Below, piece after piece: positions 23,581 through 36,289 of a stretch of 64,000 nucleotides of DNA. The notes beneath the pieces are model-generated. The model ran no database searches. It had not been told where the DNA came from and saw nothing but the letters and a program-made list of their open reading frames with translations. The position numbers were made by a program, and so were the translations under genes. The DNA lies in NCBI GenBank assembly GCA_032622095.1, contig CP136062.1:5640001-5704000 (forward strand), given 5' to 3'. Source of the stretch: Siphonodentalium dalli. Its lineage: Eukaryota > Mollusca > Scaphopoda > Gadilida > Siphonodentaliidae. Position 1 is the stretch's first letter; every line of letters starts with the position of its first letter.

Positions 23581-24285
23581 TACATTCGTCCTGTCCACCA
23601 CACAATATCAAAATCACCGAAACTAGATACACCACCATGTGGCGTAATACAAACTTAAATAGAATAATTTAAAATAAAGTCCCTTGCGAGTTCATTACAA
23701 TATTATACCTAGATAGACTATATACATAGTATACCTGTATCTGAAATACATTAAGCTGTTATTACCTTGTGCGTTACGGGAATTTATAAAACAAAAGTTT
23801 ACCACCCTCCCTACCCTAATTTTTTTCCCCCGTTACGGGAAACGAAGGTACTGTTTTATTTTGCCTTATGAGATTCTGACCATGATTTTGAACGGAAATG
23901 AGCAAAACTCTGAAAATGAACTGAGAGTGACATAAGTATGTCCCTGCACTGGCCAAGAACACGTGGAACCATTATAGGTAAGAGGGAGTCAGACCAGGTA
24001 ACACGTTTATCGGGGTGGGAGTCCCCTCACATAGCACAGTAAAATGACAGATAAGTAGCAACTATAATGCTTGACAGGTGGACCAGAATGCTTTTTAGAA
24101 AGTCGAGCAAGGAGATTCGTGAAAAACTGCTTAATAACATCAAATTATGGGCCATTGACATAAAGATTTATTGAATAATGTCACGAAAACCGTGCATATA
24201 AAAGACCACCAAGATGCAGACTCTCTGATATTACCTCCAACATATTTACATATACTTTAAATATTATGGAAAGTGATAGCCACCA
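23581..24285. other. Gene-free stretch
   Basis: Nothing supported. 'cgttacggga' occurs twice (about 23772 and 23832). Confidence 0.4.
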
Positions 24286-25242
24286 AATGTCCAACTGTAC
24301 AACTCACCCGTGACCATACGATCATGCTATATATACATAAACACCACATAAATGACCATGTAACCACTCGCTTTATACACATACAACTCACCCATAACCA
24401 TAGAACCATACTTTGGTTTACCAGTAAACCACATACATGACTATACAGCCATGCGTCACCATCCAGGCACATCAGGTATACTCCTGCACTTCACCCATGG
24501 CCATATAGTCACTTCCTGTATACATATTACCCACATTCGTGATCATACAGTCACTTCTTGTATACTGTCACTCCATGTATATATGTTTGCCACACGTATG
24601 CCCATATATCGACTCAATATATGCATATACACTGCAATCATAACCATAGATTAACTCCGATGTACATATGCACCTCACTAATGACCATACAACCATTTTA
24701 TTATACCAATGCCCCGCACATAAGGCCATTCATACACACCAGGCTTGAATATATTCCTCACTCAAGACCACTCAGCCACTCACTTTATACCCATGCACAA
24801 CATTTGTGATCATACAGTCAATCATTGTTTACCAATTCACCTCACCATTGGTCACACGATCACTCCATGTATACATATTGGCCACGCCATGGCCATACAG
24901 CCAATACATATATACAATGTACATACACACCCAATCAATGCCTATTATAGAGTCACTCCAGGTATACATTGACACCTCATAATTGACCATACATACCTTC
25001 TAGATATAGCAATACAACGCGCAGCGCCTCGCCATTGGCCATACAGTCACTCAATATATACATTTTCTTCACACCATGACAATATACCCACTCCAGATAT
25101 ACATATACACCCCACTCATGGTCATGCACGACCATTCGTATACTCTCGATTTGTCTACACACATCGCTCATGACAATTCAACCACTCGATGTATACGCAC
25201 ACCCCATCCATGATCATACACATGCTCTCTGTATAACAATAT
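24286..25242. repeat. Degenerate minisatellite, about 44-bp unit
   Basis: A loose unit of the form 'tgaccatac-agtcactc--tgtatacacat--cacctcac' recurs about 20 times across 950 bp. Examples are 'gatcatacagtcac' near 24541 and 24810 and 'ggccatacagtcactc' near 25035. Copies differ strongly, so the array is old. Histidine/threonine-rich frames in it are artefacts. Confidence 0.8.
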
Positions 25243-25335
25243 ATGTTCAGATTATCGAAAAACTGCGAAAAAGAAATTAAATAAATATAACGGTATGTTT
25301 TGTTAACAGCATCAGTTTGCCCTAACATCATCATA
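25243..25335 (+). repeat. Dispersed repeat ('atatgttcagattatcg'), copy 1
   Basis: Shares 'atatgttcagattatcg', 'gcgaaaaag', 'aaat-a-aacata' and 'cagcatcagtttgccctaac' in order with 41361-41450. The second part also occurs at 42272-42310. It is truncated after 'acatcatcatagca'. Confidence 0.8.
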
Positions 25336-26210
25336 GCAAATCGTCGTTCGAAGATGTATTATTGTATTATCATGTTCAATACTATATTTAATGCGCAATG
25401 TTCATTTGTGTATTGCTTATTGTCATTCCGTATCGTTTTAATATGCCATTACCAGTGTGTTATCTCTATTTATAGTTAAAATTGTCACGCAGTTCTGCAA
25501 TAATACATCATACAAAACATAAATCCACCATTAATATTGTCTTTACAACAAATAAGCATTGTCAATATGGTATAGTTATGCTAATGTCCTTCCTGTTACC
25601 GGAGACCAATTTGGGGCGTGTATTTCATAAATTTCATCAATTGCACTTATCTTTTACTATCAGAACGTTAGCTTTTAGTTATCCTCAGCCGGGTCGCATA
25701 CTAAATTGTGTTCTTTGTCACATTTGGTACATGTATGTGTGTGTCCTTCCTGTTACCACCGGTCCCTCATGTAACCAAATGATAGCCTAAAAGGCATCAG
25801 ACTCTCAGTTAATTCATTTTGATTCAAGTTGTGGTACACATTTGGTCCAGTTGGATCTCGTTCAGTTATAGAAAGTGACATTTTGTTTTATTGGTAGAAA
25901 TAATGTTACCACAATAATGTGCATAATACAACTGTCCCTTCTGTTACTTCAAGTGTCTCGACTGTTACCGGCTTTTCCCATCTGTAACCGTCGATTTTTT
26001 CTGTCGTATTGAGATTACTTTGAATTGGATTCCCTCAACCCGGTATAATTGTGAAGTATTTAGCTTACTCTTTGGAAAAATATATGACCATAATTCCAGG
26101 TCGAGAAAACTCGATCCCTGGATATTGGAAATTTATGCATATCACGTATGAATTATCATAACACATTATGCTCATCACATTTTGGTATTTATTTTTGCAA
26201 ATTCTGATGA
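25336..26210. other. Gene-free; scattered 'ctgttacc' words
   Basis: 'ccttcctgttacc' appears at about 25588 and 25747, and 'cttctgttac', 'gactgttaccgg' and 'cccatctgtaaccg' at about 25938-25990. An inverted form, 'cggtaacagatgggacac', lies at about 26571. No gene recognised; the clustering is noted without an explanation. Confidence 0.45.
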
Positions 26211-26216
26211 CCTAAA

Positions 26217-26466
26217 TACGAGCGCCTGTGGCGCATAAGATAATATGGGTGACTGGATGGGTGGTGGGTGGGTACTACATAATATATACGAGCGCCTGCG
26301 GCGGATAAGATACTATGGGTGACGGAATGGGATGCTGGGTGGGTACTACCTATGTACGAGCGCCTGCGGCGCATAAGATACTATGGGTGGCGAGATGGGG
26401 TGGTGGGTGGGTACTACCTATACACGAGCGCCTGCGGCGCATAAGATACTATGCGTGGCGGGATGA
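26217..26466 (+). repeat. 69-bp tandem repeat, four copies
   Basis: Copies start at about 26217, 26287, 26355 and 26424 with 'tacgagcgcctg-ggcgc', a GC-rich dyad, followed by 'ataagatactatgggtg' and 'gggtgggtactac'. The last copy is partial. Confidence 0.9.
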
Positions 26467-27985
26467 CCACACAATGCACATGTTGCGCATATATTATTTT
26501 CCACCTTTATATCACACAAACTCATATTTAAATTGAAACAATTAACGGTAACACTAGGAAAAAACAAATATCGGTAACAGATGGGACACTAGGTGTGGGT
26601 GCATCGTCATTGGACCTGATCCGGACAGGAGATAGGGGTGATTAAGGTTGCACTCTACTTTCCTCTGTTCTACTGGATCCCCTTAACTACGAAAAGCGGG
26701 TGAAATATATTCTCTGATAGAAATAAAAAAAAATTCTTGAATACCCAAATCGGCCAAATTAAAAACAAAATGCCCCGTGTACCGGTATATGCTTGCATTT
26801 TCGTGTTCCGGAGATAACAAACTTACCAGAAAACTATGGTTTGCCCATTGGAATGTCCCATTTCTGGTCTAAAAACAAACGTTATCGCCGAAGGTTATGG
26901 TAATAAGTCGAAAAAGAAGTGATAAACTCCTGATTGTTCAATCTTCCGTGAGCGCTACAATTCAAATTAAATGCACACGGATATAGACGTTGATATTGAA
27001 AAAAATCACAATTTAAATTTGAAAGAATAATTTGTATTTTTAAGAAAATACTTACCATTTTAAGTGCCTTCACGCTAAGTTTTATAAAATTGCAGAGAGG
27101 AAAACTTAGCATTTATCGATGCGCACTGGACGATTATACGATTTCGGACGGATTTAGCAGGAGCAGTGGACCCCCAGTGACCCCAGGTAGACTAACTTTC
27201 GGTAAGGACTTTAAATGCGGCTATAAAATGGAAGACAACCACTGAGAGGAGTGTTAAAACGCATGTAATCATCAGCTGGTATGAAACAGTAACTTCCAGT
27301 ACAAGTGCGACAGTTAGCAGTTAGCTACATGTATGTAGGTGTATGAGCAGTCAATGAATATTACCAGGTTCATTTTAATACCGCATTTAATGCAGTCACA
27401 GAACCGTTAATTATGGTTTACATAGTCGAGCTAGTTGTTTGAATAGCTGTACATCAATATAGTGAATATCCCATACGTTCTTTTTGTGCTTTGTATAATG
27501 CAGTTATGTTATATACAGGTAATACTTCGTGCTTACACATATTACCGATACCGGTATGTACTTGTTTGGGTGCGTGAAAGCTACATGATGACATTGTTCA
27601 TCGAGTTTCGTTGAAATCAACATGAAATTTTATGAATGAAATGAACATGATGCAATTGACAAGCTTCTTCGTTTTGTAAACATTTCAATCGGATTGATAA
27701 TATAATGTGCTTTCAGTAAAATACTCCCCTCTCGACAAGAACCAACAGTCTTGACTTTTGAATACTTTCAGTTTGATGTTGGGAGTTTGTATTATATAAT
27801 AATTTGTACAATTAAGTCTGAGGTGGTGAGCTCGTAGTTGCATTGATAATCTGATTTCTCACATGCCCTGGTGTATGATTGACCTAATTTATACTCGGAA
27901 TTGCTACATGTAGCTACATGTATAAGACCCACTCTTTCGGTGAACCCTTGTGCATGTCTGGGGTGAAATTAATCATAATCACACC
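26467..27985. other. Gene-free stretch
   Basis: No gene, RNA or ordered repeat found. A 76-codon minus-strand frame at 26882-27112 has no motif I recognise. Confidence 0.4.
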
Positions 27986-27987
27986 AT

Positions 27988-28965
27988 GATATGAAAGTGT
28001 CAATGACACTTTAGCTCAACTTAGGTAGGGGAATAATTTAATGGTTGACAGTAAATGGAGGGATGTGGTCTGTATGGTGTGCCAAAGGATGTGTTGATGC
28101 AAAGAGTAAATTCTAAAATGACCACCGGCGGCCATGCTTTTTTGCCGAATGACCCCAAAATGAGTCGTTCCCATCTACTTGTCAATGTCAACATCCATGA
28201 CAAATTTCATGAAGATCAAACAAAAAGATCGGTCTTTTACACATGCTAACAGTACAATCCAAAATGGCCATTGGTGGCCATATATTTTGGCGGATGACCC
28301 CAAGATGACTCTTTCCCATCAAGTGGTCACCCCGATGATCCATGTGGAGTTTGGTGATGATCAGATCAGGGATGTGGTATGTAGTGTGTGTCAAAGTATT
28401 TAGTGATGGAAAGAGTAAAATCCAATATGGCTGCCGGCGGCCATGTTTTTTGGCCAAATAACCCCGAAATGGCTCGTTCCCATCTAGAGGTCACCCCGAT
28501 TATCCATATAAAGTTTGGTCATGATCGGATCAGGGATGTGGTCTGTAGGATGTGTCAAAGGATTTAGTGATGCAAAGAGTAAAATCCAAGATGGCCACCA
28601 GCGGCCATATTTTTCGGCCGAATGAACCTAAAATGACTCGTTCACATCTACATGTAAATTTCAATATTCATGACAAATTGTATGATGATTACACAAACAG
28701 TACGGTCTGTAGCCCGCGCCAATGGATTTAATTTTGAAATCCAAGATGGCCACCAGCGGCCATTTTGTTTGGCCGAATGACACCAAAATGACCCGTTCCC
28801 CCATCTACATGTCAATGTCAACATTCATGACAAATTTCATAAAGATCAGACCATAGATACGACATGTAGCCCGAGTCAAAGGAAATTTTTGACGTACACA
28901 TGCACACACGGACGACTGACGCCAACCCATGGCAATAGCTCAAACTACAAAGTTGAGTTAATAAG
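27988..28965 (+). mobile_element. Near-complete 160-bp-core element: head, five to six cores, hairpin tail
   Basis: This is the best bounded copy of the family. The head, 'gtcaatgacactttagctca' followed by 'taggtaggggaataattt' (about 27992-28040), leads into five to six core units (marks at about 28098, 28255, 28414, 28574, 28738). These end in a (ca)n-like tract with 'acggacgactgacgcc' and a tail where 'agctcaaact' pairs with 'agttgagtt' (28936-28960). A left flank, about 160-bp tandem cores and a right flank with a 3' hairpin is the layout described for bivalve pearl elements, considered Helitron-related and non-autonomous. Class membership here is inference from layout. Cores of both types ('catctacatgt' and 'gaggtcaccccgat') alternate. 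Confidence 0.82.
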
Positions 28966-30865
28966 GCCTAATTGTATCCTATTTGATGGGAATACGCATC
29001 TACGCATGAAGTTATTTTTATTAGATTAAAACAGACAGACATGTCATTGTGGATTAGCCGTGGTTCATTATTATTAACGCTAGCTGTTTGGTCATATTAG
29101 TATTCATGTTGTCGGAATCTCGGATACATTATCAAAGGTTGTTAACCCCTCGGTCGTAGATTAAACTGTAAATCAGGGTATTCAACAATAACCGGTATTT
29201 TCCAACGTCCGAAATAAATAACGCAGATTAATCGACGACGGAAATTGTAATCGATTATCGGCTTTATTAACGTTCATCGATTATACGATTAATCGTGGCA
29301 CCACTAGATGGGATACTGGCACACAACTAATAAAGTCAATTATATTTGTGCTTTTCTGTGGTATGCCCAAAATTGATACAGACATGTAAAAATAGAAAAA
29401 ATTGTAGCTGCAGCTCAACTTTTTGTTCATCCCAGTATGCCAGACAAAACAAGATATGTACATGTAGTCCATTTCAACAAGAAATATATGCAATGCCTTG
29501 TTTTTTCACTGTTATTAATTTCCCCACCAGAACAGGTGGGGGGGGGGGGTCGGAAAACATTTTCTGGCACGCATGCTGATTTTGTCCTTTCGACCCTTGT
29601 TGGGACCCCACCAACCCCCGCATCCAAATTTGTTTCCGTTTTCGGCAGTTTTTTCTTACCATTTTTTGGACACCCACCCCCCATTTAACACTAAAACAGA
29701 TTTGCAGGAGGAAATTGACTGTTAACAGCTGTATATGAATTTATGTGCATACTATTTGTCATGGATGTTAACAGTGACATGTATATAGGAACAAGTCATT
29801 TTGGGGTCATTCGGCCAAAAAAACATGGCTGCCAGCGGCCATCTTGATTTCAATATTTGCAACAATAAACAACACGATAACTGCCTGCAGGTAGAATTAC
29901 ATTATTTCTCTTATTCTAAGGTGTTTTAAGTCAAACTAATTCCAAAAACAGTCAAAGATACTTTCAGGAAAACAAAATTGAGTTGCAGAAAAAACATTTT
30001 GTTGGTCCAATCGACTTCCCACCCACCCCGGCATACGTGCCCGGAAAAATCCCCCACTGCATCAGAACAGGTTAGGGCATCAAACAATTCCCAGGTTTTG
30101 AACAGCTGCAGAAAAAGTTTATCATACAGTATATTGCACAACACAAATCTATTAATTCGAACGAAGCTGCAATTAATGCACACATAGAGACCGATTAACA
30201 CACCCATGCGTTCGACATCAATGTTTAGAATTTAGTTTTCTCGATAAATACGCTAGCAAATGGCACAGTGGAATACTGCGCATTCGTTTTAGCTACAATA
30301 TGGCTGTTTTAGTGCGAATACTGTAACGGCGAAAACGAAAAAACGCCCCTATGAAACAGCTAAAAATAGACTCGATTGATTTCAGCTGCTACATTCCATA
30401 TAATGGGGTGTGTAGTATATCAAAATGTAGGATTTGACACATGGAATGTAATGCTGTCCGAATGGCTCCAGTGAGATTGTTGCATAAATTCGTTCAAAGA
30501 GAGAGCGCTACTTTTTCTCGTAAAAAATAGAATGGCTGACTCAAGCGTTTTATCGGTCCAACTAAGCCTGTTTTTAGCAGCACTTTATCCACAAAATACG
30601 AATATACCATGTATCAGAAGACGTATCAAACTTAGTGTTATTTTTTAAAGGCTTTGCGCTTTTCATTATAAATCGCACTTGTATGTTTATTTCAGTTGTG
30701 ACTAAAAGCGCAGATGTCGGAAGCCGGTGTCCGGCGATTACAAGCCAAGTTACAAAATAGATTAACGGGTTTGAACGCATGAATATGTCAATGGTCAGAC
30801 TGTTCAAAAGAATATTCAAATCAAATAGTGTTCATAGACTGAAAAACTTACATGCCCGATGGTCA
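28966..30865. other. Gene-free; dispersed-repeat copy and one isolated core fragment
   Basis: 29230-29350 is the second copy of the 18872-18985 repeat. At about 29755-29855 the words 'gtcattttggggtcattcgg' and 'catggctgccagcggccatc' are the reverse complement of a single 160-bp core, the only minus-strand core I noticed. The 29530-29690 stretch is rich in G- and C-runs. No gene seen. Confidence 0.6.
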
Positions 30866-30869
30866 TACG

Positions 30870-31391
30870 AAGTAGAGGTTCTCATATTATTAGCCAGTCA
30901 TACGTGTATGAGGTTCTCATATGAACATATTATCCGCCGGTGATACGCGGTGGAGGTTCATATTATCCGCCAGTCATACGCAAGGGAGGTTTTCATATTA
31001 TCCGCTGGTTATACACGGGGGAGATTCTAATATTATCCGCTGGTCATATGCGGGGGGGGGGGGGGGGGGGGGTTGGGGGGGTTCTCATATGAACATATTA
31101 TCCACCAGTCGTACGCGGTGGAGGTTCTCATATTATCCTCGGGCATCTGCGGGGTAGATTCTCATATTATCCACCGGTCATACGGAGGAGGTTTTCATAT
31201 GAACATATTATCCACCAGTCATACGCGGCGTAGGTTCATATTATTCACCGGGCATACACGAGGGAGATGCTCACATGCGAGGGAGGTTCTCATATTACCC
31301 ACCGGTCATATGTGTGGGATGTTCTCATATGAACATATTATCCGCCGGCCGTATGATGTGGAGGTTCTCATACTATCCACCGTTCATACCA
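30870..31391. repeat. 35/43-bp minisatellite, about 13 units, left of a LINE insertion
   Basis: Units read 'gaggttctcatattatcc' and then 'gccagtcatacgc'. Longer units insert 'gaacat' after 'tctcatat', giving 43 instead of 35 bp, and the two lengths alternate irregularly. A run of 21 G at 31052-31072 grows out of the 'gcgggg' end of one unit. The same unit resumes at about 34103, beyond the LINE. Confidence 0.9.
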
Positions 31392-33891
31392 CGCACACTT
31401 GAAACCATACTGGAATAAACAACTCAGCAGTCTGAGCTCTGATTGCAAGTCAAAATACAAATTGTGGTCGCTTGCTGGTCGCCCACGAGTATTTACCTCC
31501 TCCACGTATGTTCAGTATAAAGACGCTAAAAGGACTTTTAGGAAAGCCCATCGCTCTGCGTTCAATGCGTACCTATCCGATCAACAAAACAAAATTGAGT
31601 GCGACGCTGCCTCCAACCAAACGTCCTTCTGGCGGTCTATCAACCGAAACCGTTCGCATGTCTCTCAAATCGGATCGGTTATGGAATTCAATGGGTCTCT
31701 GACACGTGACGCAGATGAAACACTTTCTGGCTGGTCTGAGTACTTCAGAGAATTGTTCAATCCACCACCCCACTCTGAGCCAGAGTTTGAGGACCACGTT
31801 ACCAGAGAAGTTGTTAGCTGTGTTTCTCTTGCTAACGATCCCGTGCAACCGAACTGCCCACAGTGTCAACCAGTCGAACTCACCGAAATCGTTCTTCATG
31901 TGAGGAAACTGAAAAAGAACAAAGCGGGTGGAGCAGATGACTTATTGAATGAACATTTGAATCATGGGGTGGATTCCACCAACGATGAAAGAAGGAATAG
32001 TCATTCCGTTATACAAAGGACCGCCTAAACCACCGACATCTCCTGATAGTTACCGTGCTATAACACTTCTATCGGTCCTATACAAACTATTCGAGTCCAT
32101 TCTGTTGAGCCGTCTTCTTCAAAGCCACCAAACGAAACGATTTCCGAATGCACAACAAATGGGTTTTCAGAAAGGTATCAGCTGTTCGATGACGTCATTC
32201 ATTCTCACGGAATCTGTATCATATGCCAAAGACAATAACTCCAATTTATATGTTGCCTTCCTCGACTCCAAGAAAGCCTTTGATAAAGTATGGCACACTC
32301 GCCTCCTGTACAAATTCATTCAGCTCGGATTTTCGCCACACTTTGTCAGTTTGTTGGAGAACATCCATTCGGGTGTGACTAGCAAAGTACTATATGACGG
32401 CCGCTTGTCGCAAAGTTTCAAAATACTGCAATCTACTCGACAAGGTGGCGTTCTGTCACCTCTCTGCTATCTCGTCTTCATATACGACCTACTTAACGAA
32501 CTAGCAACTTCTCCATACGGACTAAGAATCTGCAATATCCCATGTGGCGCCCCTACTACTGCCGACGACATCGCTCTTCTGCCGCTATCGAAATCCGGTC
32601 TAGAATCCATGTTGAACATATGTGTGAAATATAGCAGGCGGTGGCGATTCGAATTCTCCTCCACGAAGAGCAAAATTGTTGTATTCAACGAGAATAAAAA
32701 CTCATATGACCGCTCGGGAAGGATATGGAGGTTGGGCAATCAACCTATTCAAGAAGTTACAGAATGTGCCCATCTTGGTTTAATTCAGGACAAGTTTGCG
32801 AAGCAGGTCAATTCCGCCTCTTCTGTGTCGACAAAAATGAGGAACAACTTTTTCAATATCATGGGTAACAAACTTATGAAATCCACTACACCCATCACCA
32901 TGACAAATGTCCTCAAAACTGTTGTTCTACCGAGAGCTCTCTACGGTGTCGAGGTGGTTCCTTTTTATCAAAGTTCCGCCATCACCATTATGAACAAAGC
33001 CGCCAGAACATGTCTCAAATACGCACAATCCCCCCCAAAACGAGCGTCAACTAGGCTATCGCTAGGTCTTCTTGGATTTCTACCAATTGAATATCAACTG
33101 CATATCAAAAAACTTTGCTTTATGGGACGTCTTATCCATCTACCGTTCGGCCATCAATTACCATTACGACTGTTGTCCTGAAAGCTCACCTCTACAGCCT
33201 ATACAGTCGCTCCAGTGGTTTTGTACAGGAAATGTTCTCCATATTAGCCAAATACGATCTTATGAACTATTTGAACGACTACCTGGACATTGGGGTCTTC
33301 CCAAAACTGTCAACGTGGATAACTCTTGTGAAGGCAGCTGTCAGGGGAACGTTCATTTCCTCGTGGCAGACCAAAGTTTCGTCCGATCCATCCTTGCGAA
33401 TTCTGTGGAAAGTTCACCCTAATCCCCTATCAAACTGGGCAGTCTGGAAACTTCTCCATGGAAACGCTCACATGTTGAAATATCTCAAAAACTTAGTACT
33501 GCTTCTCAACAGGACTACCTATGCCAACAATTTAGTGTGTCGTCTCTGCAGCGAAGTGTACTCGAACGAAATCGACCACGCCATGTTCGTATGCTCTTCT
33601 CCAGCCGCACTCATTATTTGAAACTCTTTTTGGGAAGGGATTATCTCTCGTTTCGGCATACCCGAATATTTTCACCTTGCGTCGTTAGCCAGAGATGACC
33701 TGGTAGCAACCCTCCTCGGAAGTTCTCTGGAAACCCTAACAGAACACATATCCCACTGCCCCAAGGAACTAGTACTATATTCTGCGAAGTTCCTGTACGT
33801 TCTCAGCACAATGATAAGGAATGGCGTACACAACCCGTGTCTCGTCCATTGTAATTATCTTCTCAACACCCACGCATGTTGTAACGACTAA
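31392..33891 (+). pseudogene. LINE reverse transcriptase ORF, broken in three places
   Basis: Three segments in two frames cover the linker to the C-terminus. Segment 1, 31399 to about 31960, holds the pre-RT linker with 'HVRKLKKNKAGGADDLLNEH'. Segment 2, 31964-33181, is the RT core: 'FLDSKKAFDKVWH' (residues 99-111, motif A), 'RQGGVLSP' (159-166, motif B) and 'ADDIALLPLSK' (200-210, catalytic Asp pair at about 32561-32569). Segment 3, about 33180-33891, is the C-terminal region with a Cys/His cluster 'CRLCSEVYSNEIDHAMFVC'. The 1-to-2 junction is a frameshift with some residues missing; the 2-to-3 junction is a frameshift near 33180; segment 3 has one stop at 33619-33621 where the frame otherwise continues. 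It is a non-LTR RT of the Jockey/I/CR1 assemblage; the exact clade is not decided. RT identity is near certain. Confidence 0.93.
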
Positions 33892-34102
33892 CTGTCATAT
33901 ATGTTGGACAAATCAGATTTTCCTGCAACAAAAGCTGTTTGAACATTCAAATGCATATATGCTTCACTCTCGTGGTTTCCAACACCTCTCCATACTTGTA
34001 CATAACGGCCCACCACATTGGTCAGGGGAGCCCACTTTAATCCAACTGTATGTATATGTCATGTGTATCGATCTCTCCTATACTTGGAGGTAATAAAGAT
34101 AT
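31392..34102 (+). mobile_element. 5'-truncated LINE inserted in the minisatellite
   Basis: The insert starts inside the coding region, lacking the endonuclease domain, which is the usual result of incomplete target-primed reverse transcription. It ends after a short untranslated region with 'taataaag' at about 34092. The minisatellite breaks at 'atccaccgttcatac' and resumes with 'atccaccagtcatac', a possible target duplication that the repeat context makes hard to prove. The coding content is described separately. Confidence 0.88.
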
Positions 34103-34160
34103 CTCTCTCATAACATCCACCAGTCATACGAGGGGGAGGTTCTCATATGAGACCACCTGT
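34103..34160 (+). repeat. Minisatellite resumed right of the LINE
   Basis: 'atccaccagtcatacgaggg' followed by 'gaggttctcatatgaga' is one unit of the 30870-31391 array, showing that the LINE landed inside it. The array decays immediately after. Confidence 0.85.
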
Positions 34161-34399
34161 GCTCCTTACAGGAAACTTCCTAAAGTTAGTGAAAACAATG
34201 AGCCAATGTGTTTTCTTACCATCTGTGCATATCCCGTTTGGATACTCCCATATACAAGAAACAACATTGCCCTTATTTACCAATATATCTCCGTAGTTCT
34301 CTCGTTTGTACGAATTACCATATGGGATACCCGCATACATAAATGAAAGATGCCACACAACCACAAACATTGTATTGCTGCAACACGGATGCGAAAAGG

Positions 34400-34630
34400 T
34401 TAAAGGTACTCAATCTGATTCGATGGTCCCCATATAATCAGATTCAAAAAACATTTTTAGAAATGCCACTTCAGTTACCAATTAATTTCCATAAAATATT
34501 CCTAACTACTCTCCGGAGTACGGTACAAAATTGCCCGAAACGTGTTATTTAACGACATGTTGTTCGATGAAATTTAGTGATCCATTTTCATCCCCAATTT
34601 GGTCCCACACCAGCAACTTGTCGACTAGGG
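34400..34630 (+). repeat. Diverged direct repeat, left copy
   Basis: Resembles 38360-38605 in the same orientation: 'ttaaaggtac', 'aaaattgcccgaaa', 'catgttg', 'atccccaatttggtcc' and 'acttgtcgact' occur in the same order, with indels of up to about 30 bases. The copies are 4 kb apart and bracket the pseudogene at 36290-38050. Confidence 0.7.
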
Positions 34631-34964
34631 GAGGCCAAATTCACGTTTGATAACCAATTACACACAAGCGTAATCATAAAGCTTCAGTGTAATTCAGATT
34701 TACATTACATTTAAGCTTAATGGCATTGCGCTTTAGTATAATTCAAATTCCATCTTTAAAATCTCTCCTGAACATAAAATGGAAGCAGCCCATTACTGAT
34801 GCTAGTAACTTTTAATATATATCTATACCTTAGATTATACCATTATATGTAAGGTAGTAAGGTTATGAAAACGTATTAATGGAGTTGTGAATGAGCCTAA
34901 AATGCTTAAGCGTAGTGTGTATTACACCGAAGCGTAATTAACTAGTAAATATGAATTTGGCCTC
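34631..34964. mobile_element. Candidate 334-bp MITE with 'gaggccaaattca' termini
   Basis: Perfect 13-base ends 'gaggccaaattca' and 'tgaatttggcctc' are followed inward by imperfect complementarity for about 15 more bases ('ttt-nnn-taa-nn-aattac'). Both arms carry 'aagcgtaat' words. The left boundary coincides with the end of the direct repeat. I could not identify a clear target duplication. Confidence 0.7.
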
Positions 34965-36280
34965 TAATATAGTATAGTCGTTGTAGTGATTTTGAAGAGT
35001 GAACCTAGAAAAAATTGTTATAATGCCAGTTTTTCGCTCATTTTGACCGGGAATATTTCATTAACAATATATCCAAAATCCACTAAAATCCGCTTTGGGG
35101 AATTTTTTTTACAGACATTTGAATACATGCAGGGTGTTTCGTCATAAAACACAAAATTTCCGATTGCAGATACACGCAGACAGTTTAATTGTGTGAGTTC
35201 GCAAACCAAGCATCCGTGGCAAGTTTGCGTGGATAATACTTTATTGTAATATGAATATACGATAGTACGACCCACTACAGTAAAGGCCATCCGCGCCTTC
35301 CACTACTAAAGAGCGTTAATGTATAGAACTCCAATGCATGCATGCTTTCCATAATAAAGAGCGCGTTCTACGAGCGATGGTGCACATCGCCATTATACAC
35401 GTAAGCCATGTGTGCGTTCAAGTAATAAAGTGCATGCGTTATCATAGAACGCCATAACGAATGTCACTGCGGTTGTGTAATAGTTCGCATTGTTCGCAGT
35501 AACTGTTGTTCTCATTTATCATTTCGATTTTATATCTCTAATTGTGAAAGTAGTAAATTTTATTTTTTTGTTAGGAGTCGGTCACGCGTTTCCTGTTGAA
35601 ACCTACATGTATATATAACGGTGGCAACATACGCAGAGTCGTTATTTCGTGGGAGAATCCAGGTTATTGATAATGGATAACACGCCATAGTTCCGTAACA
35701 GACCAGATTACACTCTGTCGAATACCGTTATGTAAACGAACGACCCTAATCGTTATTTCGTGTATTTGTGTGGATTTTCATGGATTATTGCAGATTATAT
35801 ACGATCAATATCAAATAATTTTAAATACGTAGCTAAATGTGTGCTGTCGAGTGTATACGTGCATAATTTTACTGAAATTAGACATTATTGATAGTAACGC
35901 TAGGGACCACTTCGATTGATGGCGAATTTGAAGCTTTTCAATTTCAACATGTTCATTTCATAATTATATTCATAAAATGTAGCCCACACGCATGTACATT
36001 TCAACTAAGCTCGGCGACTAACGTCATCATTTACCTAATTCGAGTGATCGAACCTGAATGTATCTTCTGCTGTGTTCGTAATTAAATGTTCCTTCTTATT
36101 CAAGAAAAAGTATGATTGTATGACGTACTTTCCACATGTATCTAGTCCTTAAAAAATCAATATTTAAACTGTTTTGATTCGTCAAATGCAGTCGTTTCGC
36201 AGTCTCTGTAGTCCCGAAACACAGGCATTTGTTTGGTCCAAATGTTGTCCATTACTTGGAAAATAAAGCTTACTCAAGAT
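34965..36280. other. Gene-free; clustered 'taaagagcg' words
   Basis: No gene recognised. 'taaagagcg' lies at 35307 and 35355, with a variant 'taaagtgcatgcgt' at 35426, inside three loosely repeated segments ('ccgcgccttccactactaaa' and similar). The same word is paired again near 41.1 and 41.9 kb. Confidence 0.5.
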
Positions 36281-36289
36281 TTAAATTCC

